Shown: positions 25,711-37,471, counted from the stretch's first letter. The stretch is DNA of 64,000 bases from Peromyscus leucopus (GCF_004664715.2 NC_051071.1:36329530-36393529), one strand, 5' to 3'. Numbers and translations are program-made. Notes: a model not told the origin generated them from the sequence alone.

Positions 25711-25977
25711 GCATTTTATTTTTCCTTCTAATAATTTCAATAATTATAAAATAACAAAGTGGATAATTTTGTTGCTTGATGTTTTATTTTTGAATCTTGA
25801 AACAATTACCTATTCATGGGAAGTTGCATAGAAATGTACAGTGAAGTCTCCTGTACTCGTTACTCAGACTCTCCCAACATTAGCATCATGCATAACCATA
25901 GTCTAAAGACTAGGATATTGACTTTGGTACAATGCATAGAGCTTTTTCAGATCCCACTACTTATGTACCCATTTTTG

Positions 25978-25984
25978 CGTGCGC

Positions 25985-26039
<55 letters not shown>

Positions 26040-26047
26040 TGTGTGTG
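25978..26047. repeat. (GC/GT)n(TG)n microsatellite
   Basis: A short GCGTGCGCGTGC lead-in followed by a long TG run. The open frames on both strands here are repeat artefacts. Confidence 0.96.
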
Positions 26048-26334
26048 ATTTCATATAATTACCATCCAAATCAAGATATTTAGTAATGTCTTCTCTACAA
26101 GACTCCCCAATACTACTTTCCTTTTGTTTGTTTCTTAGGTTTATCATTGTTGTTTGTTTGTTTCTGAAATAGATTCCTATGCAATTCAAAGTCTTGACTT
26201 ACATTGAATTTCCTGTGTAGCCCAAGCACCTTTGAATCCCTGACTCTTTCTACCCTCACCTACTAGGTATAAAGTTTATAATGCTTCCCCTCTAAAGCAA
26301 ATGTATGCTTCTCCCAAGCTGGTTCCCAGTTTTT

Positions 26335-26857
26335 ATATATATATATTTTATTTTACAATATCATTCAGCTCTACATATCAGCCATGGGTTCCCCTATTCT
26401 CCCCCCTCCCATCCCCTCCCCTTACCCCCAGCCTACCCCCCATTCCCACTTCCTCCAGGACAAGTCCTCCCCCGAGGACTCTCTACCAGGGAACTCCTAC
26501 AGCTGATAAACTCCTTCAGTAAAGTGGCAGGATACAAGATCAACTCAAAGAAATCAGTAGCCCTCCTATACACAAATGATAAAAGGGCTGAGAAAGAAGT
26601 CAGAGAAACATCACCCTTTACAATAGCCACCAATAATATAAAATACCTTGGGATAACACTAACTAAACAAGTGAAGGACCTTTTTGATAAGAACTTTAAA
26701 TCTCTAAAGAAAGAAATTGAAGAAGATATCAGAAAATGAAAGGATCTCCCAGGCTCATGGATAGGTAGGATTAACATAGTAAAAATGGCAATCTTACCAA
26801 AAGCAATCTACAGATTCAATGCAATCCCCATCAAAATCCCAGTTTTATTTTTAAAAA
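26335..26857. mobile_element. Inverted L1: antisense 3'UTR joined to sense ORF2 fragment
   Basis: 26335-26480 is the reverse complement of a rodent L1 3' end (ttttattttacaatatcatt, then the C-rich strand of the G-rich 3'UTR tract). From about 26482 the sequence switches to sense L1 ORF2, encoding ELLQLINSFSKVAGYKINSK and IKYLGITLTKQVKDLF, up to a TGA at 26737 where the family has Trp, then WIGRIN...FNAIPIKIP. Head-to-head L1 pieces like this arise by twin priming during insertion. The ORF2 piece is from the C-terminal side of the reverse transcriptase and is dead. Confidence 0.7.
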
Positions 26858-26858
26858 T

Positions 26859-27121
26859 GGCAGGACAGAGGCACACCATACAACAGGGCCCACATGGGAG
26901 GTTTATTGATGGGAAAGGAGAGAAGGGAGTAGAGAAGGGGGCAGACTGGTCCCTGGGGACAAGAGCAAAGGAAGAGGAAGAGAAAAGAGATGGAAGTGCA
27001 CAGGCCCTGTCTTTTATAAGAAAAAGCAATGAATGCGCACAGCGGGTAACTTAGTGGCTGCAGCTGAGGTATATTCTGTCAGGACCCTAAGGGTAGGCCA
27101 GTACAGATGCCTAAATGCTAA
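26859..27121 (-). mobile_element. Probable LTR fragment, antisense
   Basis: Directly follows the L1 fragment. On the minus strand a TATA-like cttataaaag (about 27012-27021) precedes an AATAAA (about 26903) by roughly 110 nt, the order of U3 and R in an LTR. The + strand ends read tggcag...ctaaca. No clear target duplication, and the family is not named. Confidence 0.4.
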
Positions 27122-27529
27122 CACGTAGTCCATTTTGAGGTCATTAATCCATTTCCATCTCCATAATTTCACTTATATATTTTATAATATCATGTCTTCA
27201 TGTCATCCATTTGTTCTTTTTCTTTTAACCACAATGGCACATCCATGTCTCGCAATTGTCTGTGTTATGAAAATCCACTATATCTGATATTCATAGAACC
27301 ACTACTGGTTTCCTTTGATAGTAACATCTAAAGTAGACCATACAAAGAACTGCACAAAACACACGACATCATCATTTTGCTTTCTACTTATCTACATGGT
27401 TACATTTCAAGTGAGTTTCTTGTTTTTCAATCCATTCTACTAGTCTCTTGACTGGCACATCTACATCCTTTGCACATAATGGAATAATAGATACACTAGA
27501 ACCTAGGTCTGCCATTTGATTTGTTTTCT

Positions 27530-28260
27530 TTTCTGTGGTTTTTCTTTTTCTATTTTAGTTTTTCTGGCTTCCTGTAGGTTATTTGAGCATCTTTTAGATA
27601 CTGCTTTGATTTCCCTCTAGTGCTTTTGAGTGTCTCTTTTTATACACCATTTTGTGGTTGTTACACAACAGAGTCATAATTTGTCATAGTCTGCTGGTGG
27701 TGACATTTCACCTCCATTTTTATCTTGTTTTCCCTTGCATTTATAGTAGTTGTCTTCAATCTTTCCTCCACAGGCACTGATGATCACATAAGACTTAACT
27801 TTGCTTCAGCCATAAGACATAAGTTAGAAAGCAGAAGGAAATGAGATATGTTGTCTTTACCAATAGCATTCCTCTTTCCATTGTTTTTCTACATTCCTGA
27901 AGTTCCAAGATTCCTTCTTTTGCTTCCTTTTTCTCAAAGAAAATCCTTTAGCCATTTAGGGTGGGTCTGTTAGCAAGACTAATCAATTTTGGTTTACTGT
28001 TTATTTCATCTAAGAATCCTTGCTACTCTATTCCAGCATCTGTTTGGCTATGGTTGGCACCCATTGAATGTCTTTTTTCATTATGGTTTACTTGGGTCCC
28101 TCCTTTAATGAGTGATTCTTATATCCTTGATACTTTGGTGATTTTATTAGAAGACTCTGGTGCCTATAGATCTACCCCCACAAGTCTTTTGTTGTTGTTG
28201 TTGTTGTTTGTAGTGCTCAGGCAGCATGTTAGGTTTAGCACAAGAGTTTCAGAGCTACTT
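27530..28260 (-). mobile_element. Old L1/HAL1-like sequence, antisense (tentative)
   Basis: T-rich text with phrases such as cttttgagtgtctcttttta resembles the antisense strand of older mammalian L1 elements. The match is by memory and weak. It ends with a short (TTG)n run near 28186-28207. Confidence 0.3.
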
Positions 28261-30202
28261 CTCTAGGCTGAAGCTATAATTTGATTATTCTTGCACAAGA
28301 GACTCAGATGATTTCAATGTCTTTGGACAATGGTTTTATTAAAAAGTTAAATTTCTCAATTTATTTTCACACTTTCTTCTTTATAATGTTTCTTCCCCCC
28401 TTATCTCACATTGACTTCTTCCTCATTCATCTCTCAGATATTGTAGAATTTCTATGTTTGGTGAGAAAACATTTCCTTGCTCTTGGATTTATGTAAGCAA
28501 GGTGAGTATTTCCTGATTCATGAGAGAGAAGAAATAATCCTGCTAACAGGGAAAAATAGGATTGGCTTAAGTCAGATTGTGCTCACTGTAGTGAAATCTA
28601 CTAAGTATATAGTGAGGTTATTATTATTAATTTTTTTGAAGTCACCATTTTTAATGAAAAATAACCATAAATTCTAATTAAAATACAAGACTATTATTTC
28701 ACATACACATAACTGTGTATGTAAATTTCTTTTGTTATAATAAAATTCCAGTGATGATTTATGAATTAGAAAGTTTCAGTTCTCTGTTCCACACTTCCTG
28801 AGTTAGGATTCTCCTACCTCTGCCCTTTCCATGTGACTTGATTTACCTTCATTCTTCTCTGTCTCTTGTCTTCCTTATCTCCAAGGTCATACAGTTCTTA
28901 AAGTACATTAAAGAGAAAGTAAAGTACATACTTTAGTAATACTTGATACATAAAAAATACATTTCTTATTGTTAAACTTGGGTTTGCAGGTGGCCCATCT
29001 GGTTCAATAGATAAGCATAGGCTATACACAGGAAATGGATATTCCACATATCTTACAGTGATGCATTTTGTATTTAAATAAAATGAATTTAGTAATTAAA
29101 AAATGCTTTTGCAGAATTGCATTTCAGAGCCAAATAAATGGCACACTGGTAGATAGTACTGAGAAAGATGCTTAGTTCTTGCCATGGAGAGGCTACTTTG
29201 GAGGCTTGAAACCTATTTTCAAAACAATCTTTCTATATTAACATAGGAAAACATGATCCTATATCTTGATAATCAGCTGTTTGGATTAAGACGCGGGTCC
29301 ATAAACTGTGGGTAGCTGGCCAAACCATACCTGTCCCCTGCTTTTGCTTTTGCTCCTGATCTCAAAAGGAATTGTTAGTAACTGTTGCTTTATTATTAAC
29401 TTGATGACAGGAAATGCCTCTTTTGAACCCTATTTGCATAATTCTGTCAGCTTTACAAAGAAACATTACATAAATCTAACTAATATGCATTTGCTACAAA
29501 ACAAATGATCAATCATTATATTTTAATTTCAATAATAAGGCATTTGTGGAAATGTGTTTTTTCATATGACTACAGGATGCCCCTGATTTTGCCTGCTGGC
29601 ATGAAAAGCTTAAAATATTAGTTGTCTCTTGACACAAAAAGCTTGTCAACTCTTCCACTAAGACATAAAGGTGACCATTTAATGAAAAATGTCATTTTGG
29701 ACATCAAGTAGGCATTCACTTTGAACTTGATTTTTCCAATAGTGGTTATAAACTGACTTTGTTAATCTGTGTGGTTTTTATCTAAAACATATAATATTAT
29801 CTTTGGAACTTAAAACAAAATATTGATTTTGAGCTTGTGTTTGACAAGAATGAATTTCTTTGTAATTGTAGCTTTGTATTATGATCCTCCAAGAGGAAGA
29901 TCAGTATTTTTCAGACTAGCATAAGACCACTGCAGGAGGTATGAAGGGTTCCAATCCCTTCCTTGCTAACTCATAAAGATTTATGTCTTCCTTGAACATG
30001 CAGGAGACATGATTAACCTAGCAGAGTCAAAAGATTAAGCAATTTAAAGCTATTTGCAACACTGTATCTCATTTTCCTCAATAGTAAAAATCTTGAAACT
30101 TCACTTTAACCTCATGAAACTATTAAAACTTCTGTATTTTCTCCCTTGGGATTTTTAAATGTCAATGTGTTTTTTAACCTTGAATCTTTGGGTATTAAGT
30201 AT

Positions 30203-30205
<3 letters not shown>

Positions 30206-30279
<74 letters not shown>

Positions 30280-30413
30280 AAGTAGGCTTTCTCTGTGTAG
30301 CCCTGGCTGTCCTGGATCTCATTCTGTATACCATGCTAGCCTCAAACTCAGGGATTCCCCTGTCTCTCTTTCTCAAGTGCTAGGATTAAATAGGTGGTGC
30401 ACTGCCACACCTG
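30206..30413 (-). repeat. (TC)n tract followed by diverged antisense B1
   Basis: TC repeat at 30206-30274, then a B1 in reverse (tttctctgtgtagccctggc, agtgctaggattaaatagg) to 30413. The B1 is older than those at 21.5 and 22.7 kb. Confidence 0.8.
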
Positions 30414-30543
30414 ATTAACTTTAAGTATCTTTCTTTATATTATTTTCATTGCATATTTTTCTAGCAAACATGTTTTCTTTTGTTCTTGCTCAAGTATTTT
30501 CATCATGCCTTTCTCCAAGAAATTTTTCATACAATATTATTCT

Positions 30544-30588
<45 letters not shown>

Positions 30589-30760
30589 TATGTATCTGAA
30601 TGTCTGCTACATCGTGAATGTGGAGGTCGGTCAGAGGATAACTTTGTGTTAATGGCTGTTCTTTTCAGGGTATCAGGAAACAATCAAGCTCAAGGCTTCT
30701 AGTTTATACAGCATATGCATTTGCTCTTAGATCTATCTCACAGTCCTCTCTCCCAGTATA
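30544..30760 (-). repeat. (GT)n tract and antisense B4/RSINE-like fragment
   Basis: GT repeat at 30544-30588, then gtggaggtcggtcagaggataac, the reverse of a B4-type tail, running diverged to about 30760. Confidence 0.55.
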
Positions 30761-31212
30761 TATTTTTTTTATTTGACATATAGAACACATCATTAAAATA
30801 TACTCACATCTTAGAATTTGAGAGGCAGAGCATTAGGACAAATTTGAAGAGTGATTTTTGGCATCAAATTAGAACTTCGATTTCCTGCTGCTCTTTGTCT
30901 CCAGAAATGTGAACAATTGAACGGATGCCCATGAATGTCAGTTTTCTCCAGTTTTCAGTCATAATAAGAAAAATGTCTTTAGCTAATATCATTATTGTGA
31001 GATTGGAAAGAGCTAATATGTGTTTGAAACACAGGTATCTCTCAGTAGAGTTATATTATTGTGGTAACTGGAAAGAATTTCTGGTTCAACTGATCTCATC
31101 TCAACATCACAAATAAATTAGCTGAAAATAGAAATTCTGAGTGGCATATCTGAGGTTCCTTAAGGGTCCCCACAGAGCAGGCACATTCAGGGCTCAGTAA
31201 AAGAATACTACA

Positions 31213-31502
31213 AGATCTGGGCATGGCAGCACATACCTTTAATCCTAGCACTTGGAAGACAGAGGTAGTTGCATCTGTGTAAATTCAATACCAGTCAAGG
31301 CTATACAGCAACACCTTGTATCAAAAACAAAACAAGCCGGGCAGTTGTGGTGCACGCTTTTAATCCCAGCACTCGGGAAGCAAAGGAAGGAAGATCTCTG
31401 TGAGTTCGAGGCCCGCCTGGGCTACAGAGGCAGATCCGGGACAGGCGCAAAGCTACACAGAGAAACGCTGTCTCGAAAAACAAAACAAAACAAAACAAAA
31501 AA
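31213..31502 (+). repeat. Two B1 SINEs in tandem, second in the tail of the first
   Basis: An older diverged B1 (31213-31335, tctgggcatggcagcacata) is followed at once by a fresher B1 (31336-31502, gccgggcagttgtggtgcac ... gctgtctcgaaaaac). The A-rich tail of the first served as target for the second. Confidence 0.9.
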
Positions 31503-31881
31503 ACCTTCCCAAACTACAAAATTATAAAACTTGCCCATGGGAGTAGATATCTATTCTACTAATATAAATATTTCTGTATTAATATTAATAGGATAACAGA
31601 ATTATGACATGAACATTTATTTAATAAGTACTCAACTGCAAGAAGCCCATGTTGTTTGGTAGGTATTATCGTAATCTTCTCAAGAAAATTAGAGACCACT
31701 ATTCTTGTGATAGGTATCAATAAACAGGATAAATATATAAATATAATGTAGCTAATTAGTTGAGACATCAAAATTAAGGAAGGTTGCTAACAAGGTCTTT
31801 CGAAATCTAAAAGCCATGTCCTTAGAAAATGAAATGAAACTTGAGCCTGTGGTTTCTGTGGGGCTGGAGAGGAAAATATTT

Positions 31882-31902
31882 TGGTGCCCTCTAGAGGTGA
31901 AC
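31882..31902 (-). promoter_or_regulatory. CTCF-like motif (candidate)
   Basis: The minus strand reads CCTCTAGAGGGCACC, one mismatch from the CTCF core CCASYAGRKGGCRSY. It lies in non-repeat sequence 3.7 kb upstream of the SLIT2 TATA box. Motif evidence only. Confidence 0.35.
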
Positions 31903-32336
31903 AGGGATGTGCACCTGTCAACCCCTGGAGATGAGATTGAAGGCCATTTAGCAGGAGCTATCACTCTTGCTTCTTTTCCATTCCATGCTTAGATGATCCA
32001 GATACCGTAGTGCACAGCTCTAGATCAGAGATTCTCTAATGTTAGCAAGCATCAAAATCAGTTTTAGGGCTTGTTAGTACACAGGCTTCTGCTCTGCCAC
32101 CTCCAAGTTTTTGATTCTGAGTCTCTGTACTGACTTTTTCAATTCGCAAATACAACTACTCCTGGAGATTATAAGGCTGCTTATTAGAGGACCATGTTCT
32201 GAGAACCACCGATGTTGATGTTTAGAACCATCTCCAAGCAGAAGCTCTTGTGGTAAACAGGGTAGTTTTCAAGGTGGCTGGAATGCTTTAAACCAGAGCT
32301 TTCTACCACATTCTCAGAGGACCATAGAGTTAGTTA

Positions 32337-32339
<3 letters not shown>

Positions 32340-32410
<71 letters not shown>
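32340..32410. repeat. (GA)n microsatellite
   Basis: About 35 GA units; an open frame of alternating Arg/Glu over it is an artefact. Confidence 0.97.
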
Positions 32411-32413
<3 letters not shown>

Positions 32414-34891
32414 GTTCATTTTGGATGGTTTTCTTTCTCAAAGCATTAGACATTCCTTATACCTTAGAGTTTCAGGGGATACGTATTTGGGTGAAAGAGA
32501 AGCAGTTGAGGCTGGAGATAGAGAATTCAGGTCCTAGCCACCGCTCAACATTCAATGCACTCTGCCCTCACTGAAAAAGCATCATCTTGGAGCAAGAGAG
32601 GAAAACAGCAAATGGACATAGCCATACTCCATCAAGTAGCTTGGCAGTGAGTGAGCATGAGACAAACTTTAGTCCAGTCATAGTCTATGTAGTATTTGTG
32701 TTTCATATTCACATTTCCAATAAAAATACTGGAAGAAAATTATGCACAATTTACAGCAATAGAAAATAGTAGTGTGAAACCAGTTAAAAATCAAAGAATG
32801 GTTCTATAGAGTTTTACAGAGTTGGTCAACTCAATTAATACTGTTTACTTTTGTTAAAAGATAGCAGAAGTCTAACTAGCATTTACCTCTTTTTCTAACA
32901 ATTTTCTTTCCTTACTCCCCTTTCCCATATGCCATGATGTCACAAAGCTTTGATCTTACACTGCATTTTTTGACTGTATGTTTTTTGTTTTTAAGTATCT
33001 AAATTATCCCTACAATCCTCCACCAATGGGATTTCCTCTTAAAATAATAGGAACAGGCATGCTGACTGTAGTGGATTCCACTTACTTAATCCAGGTCAGG
33101 ATTTATGGAGACCTCGTGTGGTGACAAGAGGCACCACAGAGGGCTGGCTTTCTTGAGGCTGGCTTCAACAATCAAAGAGAAACTCACAACTCATTGGGGA
33201 GCAACAAAACCTAGGAAGAACTGAGCCTTGAAAGTTAATGTTAGGGATGCATGTAAGGCCTTTAACAAACATCCTGAAGGAGTACTGTAAAAAGAATGTG
33301 GTAATGTTTTTAAAAAATGAGGAACTTTGTCCCTCATGTTTTTTTCTTAACTGAAAGTAGTTGATAACACAAAAACATTCACCAGTCCCAAACATCTTTG
33401 GGACTAATTTTAATTACTTACAACCCATTTTCTTGATGAAATTCATGGGCAACATCTTCTTATATAAATTTTCATTTAATTAAAATGTTTCCATAGGCAC
33501 ATTTCTGTGTGAATGTTATTCAACCTACTCTAGGTTTTATGCAGAATGAAAAGCAAGCCAGGGGCCAGGGGGAGGGGGAGAGAATCAAACCTGAATTCAT
33601 GTTGTTGCATCTAATTCCAGTGATAATATTTTGAATGCAGATAATATTCTTGTAATTAAAATGCACATAGAACAATGAATCACGTATGGTGGATAAATTT
33701 GCACAAAATTTATCTTTCTACCAATGCAGTGTCAAAGTTGTGACAGTCAATAAATTAGTGTATCTGAAAGCATGCCTCAACCACATAATTTATTATTATG
33801 AAGAAAGTTCACTGGGGGTTGGAATCTTTCTTCAGTGACAATTTCTTTTGCAACTGACATGTGTTCTATGTCTCAAGTCATAAGGAAATGTGACTATGGC
33901 GTTTCTTTTCTCCTCAAGGAGGTTATGTAACAGACCTTTAAGCTAAAATCTAGAAGGACAAATGAATTCATGGATGTCAAATGTTCTGAAGCCTTTAAAA
34001 GAATGGCACCATACAAATAAATGACATTCAAATGAATAATCCCAAGAGTTCCAATTTAGTTTATGAGGGGACACCTTGTTTTTGAAAATATCCTCCCAAG
34101 AGTTTTTGGATCTCAGTGCAGGCAAAAATGACCTGAAAAAGATATCCTGAAAATTTTAAACAGGCCAAAGTAAAAATGTTGGAGAGATTTCAGGTTTCAT
34201 ATTCTTGAATTAAAATACTTATCAGGGAACCTACTAAGTGACAGGGAAATTGTTAAATACCAAAAATGCTAAAGTGAACAGGGCAGACTTTGTAGTCAGG
34301 AGGTAGCAGACATAACACAAATGATAATTTACTACACAAACGGCTTTATAATAGGGGCTTGCACAAATTTCCCCCCAGAAAGACTTCCAAAGTGGACTGT
34401 GACTAGAGGGAAGGAGGATGAAGAATTTAAAAATTAAGTGAAGAGGCTGACTCATTCAGATGTTATCTCAAACCTATAGAGGCATTGGTTTCTGCTGAGA
34501 GAGCGGGGGATGGTGGCCCTTGCCAGACATCACACTGAAGAGACAAGAAGAAATCAGGAAATTTAACTTTCCAAACAGTGTGCTTATGCGCGGGGTGGGG
34601 GTGGGGGATGTGGGGGGTGGTAATCCAGAAACGCACCGAAATAAGAGGAACCTTTCAGCATAATGGGTGTTGCTAGGATTCATTTCACCTTTCCTTTACC
34701 ACAGGGACACGTTCAAACCCTTGGAGCTGTAGGTTTGCATATAAAAACTACCACCTTGGTGTGGTGTTTTCCAGTAAGTGACTGTAAAGAAAGGGTTAAC
34801 GGAAGAGGGTGGCTAGGAAGGCTAGCAGGAAAGTTGGAAAATATTTGCAACTTGCTAAAACTCTGAACTTTTAAGCTTCCCACAATGTACG

Positions 34892-34894
<3 letters not shown>

Positions 34895-34927
<33 letters not shown>

Positions 34928-35061
34928 AGAGAGAGAGAGAGAAAGAGAGAGATAGTGTGTTAAGAGACAGAGAGAGAGAGAAGAGAGAAGGAAGGAGGGA
35001 GGAAGGGAGGGAGGGAGGGAGGAAGAGAGAGGGAGGGAGGGAGGGAGGGAAAGAGAGAGAA
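34895..35061. repeat. (GT)n(GA)n(GGGA)n block just upstream of the CpG island
   Basis: GT run at 34895-34924, GA-rich to about 34985, then GGGA/GGAA-rich to 35061: about 135 bp of nearly pure purine on the + strand. It sits about 500 bp upstream of the TATA box. Confidence 0.95.
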
Positions 35062-35507
35062 TGTATGTGCACCCGCGCAGGCAGATCTATTTCAGTAGGA
35101 TTTTTTTTGTTGTTGCTTTAATTTAAAATCATAATCTCGCTGTCTCTCTCTCGCAGCGTGGCAAACCCAAGAGCGATCCCCTTTAGGATCGCGCCTCAAA
35201 GGGCTGCGGCATAGGCGCTGCCGGCTCCATTTATTTACGAGCTGCGTTCAAAGCGGCCCCTCTCGCCATTCTCTTCCTGGGAACCTCGGTCTCGGCGGGG
35301 CTCGGGTCACCTCTGGTGCCAAGGAGTTGCGGGGCGGGGACCCCGGAGCCTCCTTCTAGTGGCAAACTTTGCCCCAGCCAGGGAGTCTGGGCTCGATCAG
35401 GGGACGCCGGGGAACGCGCGCCGTCGCCGCCTTCTCCGGGCGCTAGCAGCCTGGGCCTCACCTCTCTCTCCCCGGCGGGCGAGGTGCGGGCTTTCCGCGC
35501 GCGTCCA

Positions 35508-35539
35508 GGGGGCGGGGCGGGGCTCGCGGGGGCGGAGCC
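35508..35539 (+). promoter_or_regulatory. Cluster of GC boxes (Sp1/KLF type)
   Basis: Overlapping GGGGCGGGGC-type boxes at 35508-35523 and a further GGGGGCGGAGCC at 35528-35539 sit 25-55 bp upstream of the TATA box. This is the usual place for Sp/KLF factors in a core promoter. Binding is inferred from motif and position only. Confidence 0.6.
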
Positions 35540-35561
35540 AAGGGTGGGTGCTTCCCGCTGC

Positions 35562-35570
35562 TATATAAAG
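35562..35570 (+). promoter_or_regulatory. SLIT2: TATA box of the presumed SLIT2 core promoter
   Basis: The motif TATATAAAG is a near-perfect TATA box. It lies just downstream of GC boxes inside a CpG island and 1.9 kb before the SLIT2 ATG. A start site around 35590-35600 would be expected. A TATA box inside a CpG island is less common than a dispersed CpG promoter and suggests a focused start. Confidence 0.65.
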
Positions 35571-35591
35571 GCCGGCCACCGCGTTAACTTC

Positions 35592-37471
35592 GGACTTGGG
35601 TTTATTTATCTGCGGAGCGCCTGGACGGCGGAGGTTGGAGGAGGCGGCGGCTGTGGCTGCCGCAGACGGTGGTTAAAAAAAGGAGGAGGAGGCGGCGGCG
35701 GCGGCGAGGGATGGGAGCGCCCAGGCTTCGGGGCGCAGGCCAGAGCTGCCGAGCTTTCCTGGGGCTGCGGGAGTACTGAGGAGGAAGGGGAACGTCCCGG
35801 GGGCCCACAGGCGACTCCAGAGGCCCGGGCTGGGGTCTTTTTGTTCGGCTGCGCTCAGCGCCCAGCAGCCAAAGCGGACAACTCCAGTTACAACAACAAC
35901 CCACCTTCCAGCAGCCCGGCGAGACTTAGGCAGCCGCGTCCGTCCTATTGTTTAGACACTTGCCTGGGGCTCCGGAGCGCCAGTCCCTGCTCTCTGTCTC
36001 CGCCTTCTCTCTCCCCCCCACCTTCCTCCCGGGAGCTGCAGGCGCCGAAAGCTTCCTAGAGAGGGGAAGGGGCTAGAAGCTAAGCGCTGCCTGGACTGCG
36101 GTCGCCGAGTCAGGTGCAGCGTCCGGGGCCAAAGCAGCATCTCAGCGTCCGCGCTTGGACTCCTCCCGTGACAGTGGGAGACCGGATCCAACGCCTGGGG
36201 AAACTTCCTGCACTTTGAGGTTGAGGACCCACTTGCAGGGGCTGCCTGGCGGGTGGCTGAGAGGCTGCGCACCTCAGGACAACGCTGCTGTTTCTTCTAC
36301 CTGTGCCGTCAGGTGTGTGCGGTGGAGCTGCGGCGTCTCCCGGAGACCAGAGGTGCTGACAAGAGCGCGGACACCCGATCGCCAGTCGGCTGTCGCCTGT
36401 GATCTACCTGGGTAGCAGATCCCATTCTCCCGCCTATCACCTAGTATACCCACCAGGGCATACTAGCGGAACTGGGAGCGCGGGCACCTAGCCTTTGCTT
36501 TGCTTCTCCTGGCTTGCCTGTCGACGAGTCTTGCTCCAGCCAGTTCCCACTCAATCTTCCTAGGAGCTCTCGCTCTCCTACTAAACTTGGCTTCCTGGAT
36601 TTTTTTTTTTTGCAGAGGTGCGGACTAGTGGATATTTCTGCAGGGCTGCAGCGGTCCGACCCTTTTGTCTCTCTGTGTGACCTCAGGGGCAGGCCCTGGT
36701 GCAGAGCGTCGCCAAGGACGCCAGGAGGGAGGCGGGATTGCCTAGATATCCTCCAGTGAAGTGCATGTGTGTGTGCAAGACATCCTTGGCTGTCGGGAGG
36801 CGGCGAAGACGGGTTGGGGCTGCTGCTGTGCCGCAGGAGTGAAGAGGCCCTGTGAGCTGAGCCCTGCGCCCCGCAGCGCCGCCCGGCGCCCCCAGAGCTG
36901 CGTGAACACCCGGTGCGCCCCCGCGCGCGCGCCATGCCCAGTATCTCCGAGGGCTCTGCTTTGGACCTGCCAGGCCCTTTCGCCTTTTAGCTTTCGGGAG
37001 CCCAATTTGATCAGGGCCACCATTACTATTGAAGCCCCCTCCTCAGCCTTGTACTCTTCCAACTGGAATCGGATTTGCTAGAGGGTCCCTGGGGTCAGAA
37101 GCCCTCGCTTGTCCTCAAGCAACCAGCCCCTGCATCTTTGCGGTCATTTCGAGTAGGAGCTTTTTTTTTTTTTTTTTTACCGCCAAGTTGAAGACGCGCT
37201 CCGTCCTCACAGCTGCTTGGGGTCTCCTCGCAGTCTGATCTGGGTCTACTGATATTCAGGATCTGAAGTTGCCCACGGATCTTCTGCTCTGCTCGAAAAG
37301 CGTGGAAAGCAGGGGAAAGGCGTGTGCTTCTGCCAGCTCTACTGCCTTATATTACTGTTCCATATTACTGTGTGTGCCCAGCGTCAGGCACCGGGCCTTG
37401 GACACTGCCCAGTTCTCACACAACAGAGAGCTAAAGAGAAGTCCCTCGAAGCAAAGAGCCCGCTGGGGAAG
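35592..37471 (+). other. SLIT2: Predicted SLIT2 5' untranslated leader (extent inferred)
   Basis: If transcription starts about 30 bp after the TATA box, the leader runs about 1.88 kb to the ATG unless an intron is removed. It is GC-rich, contains a short GGA/GGC run (about 35682-35706), and has T runs at 36600-36611 and 37161-37178. The first T run is followed by gcag, so an acceptor within the leader is possible. Upstream ATGs occur, for example at 35711, 36765 and 36934, which would lower translation from the SLIT2 ATG if retained. Several long open frames here are a by-product of high GC. The true start site and splicing cannot be read from DNA alone. Confidence 0.5.

Noticed and set aside
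26305..26739. 144-codon open frame as a gene
   Set aside because: The N-terminal third translates antisense L1 3'UTR and the rest is an L1 ORF2 fragment ending at a stop inside a conserved motif; it is a dead transposon piece.
35316..36059. 247-codon + strand open frame at the CpG island
   Set aside because: It spans the GC boxes and TATA box, is rich in Gly/Ala/Pro/Arg as expected from GC-rich non-coding DNA, and resembles no family. The start would lie upstream of the promoter.
36441..36935. 164-codon minus-strand open frame in the SLIT2 leader
   Set aside because: Opposite strand of the leader, low-complexity composition, no domain, no sign of splice or start context.
37322..37471. In-frame N-terminal extension of SLIT2
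   Set aside because: The frame is open but begins with GTG and contains no ATG before 37472. The known SLIT2 protein starts at 37472 and its signal peptide must be at the N-terminus.
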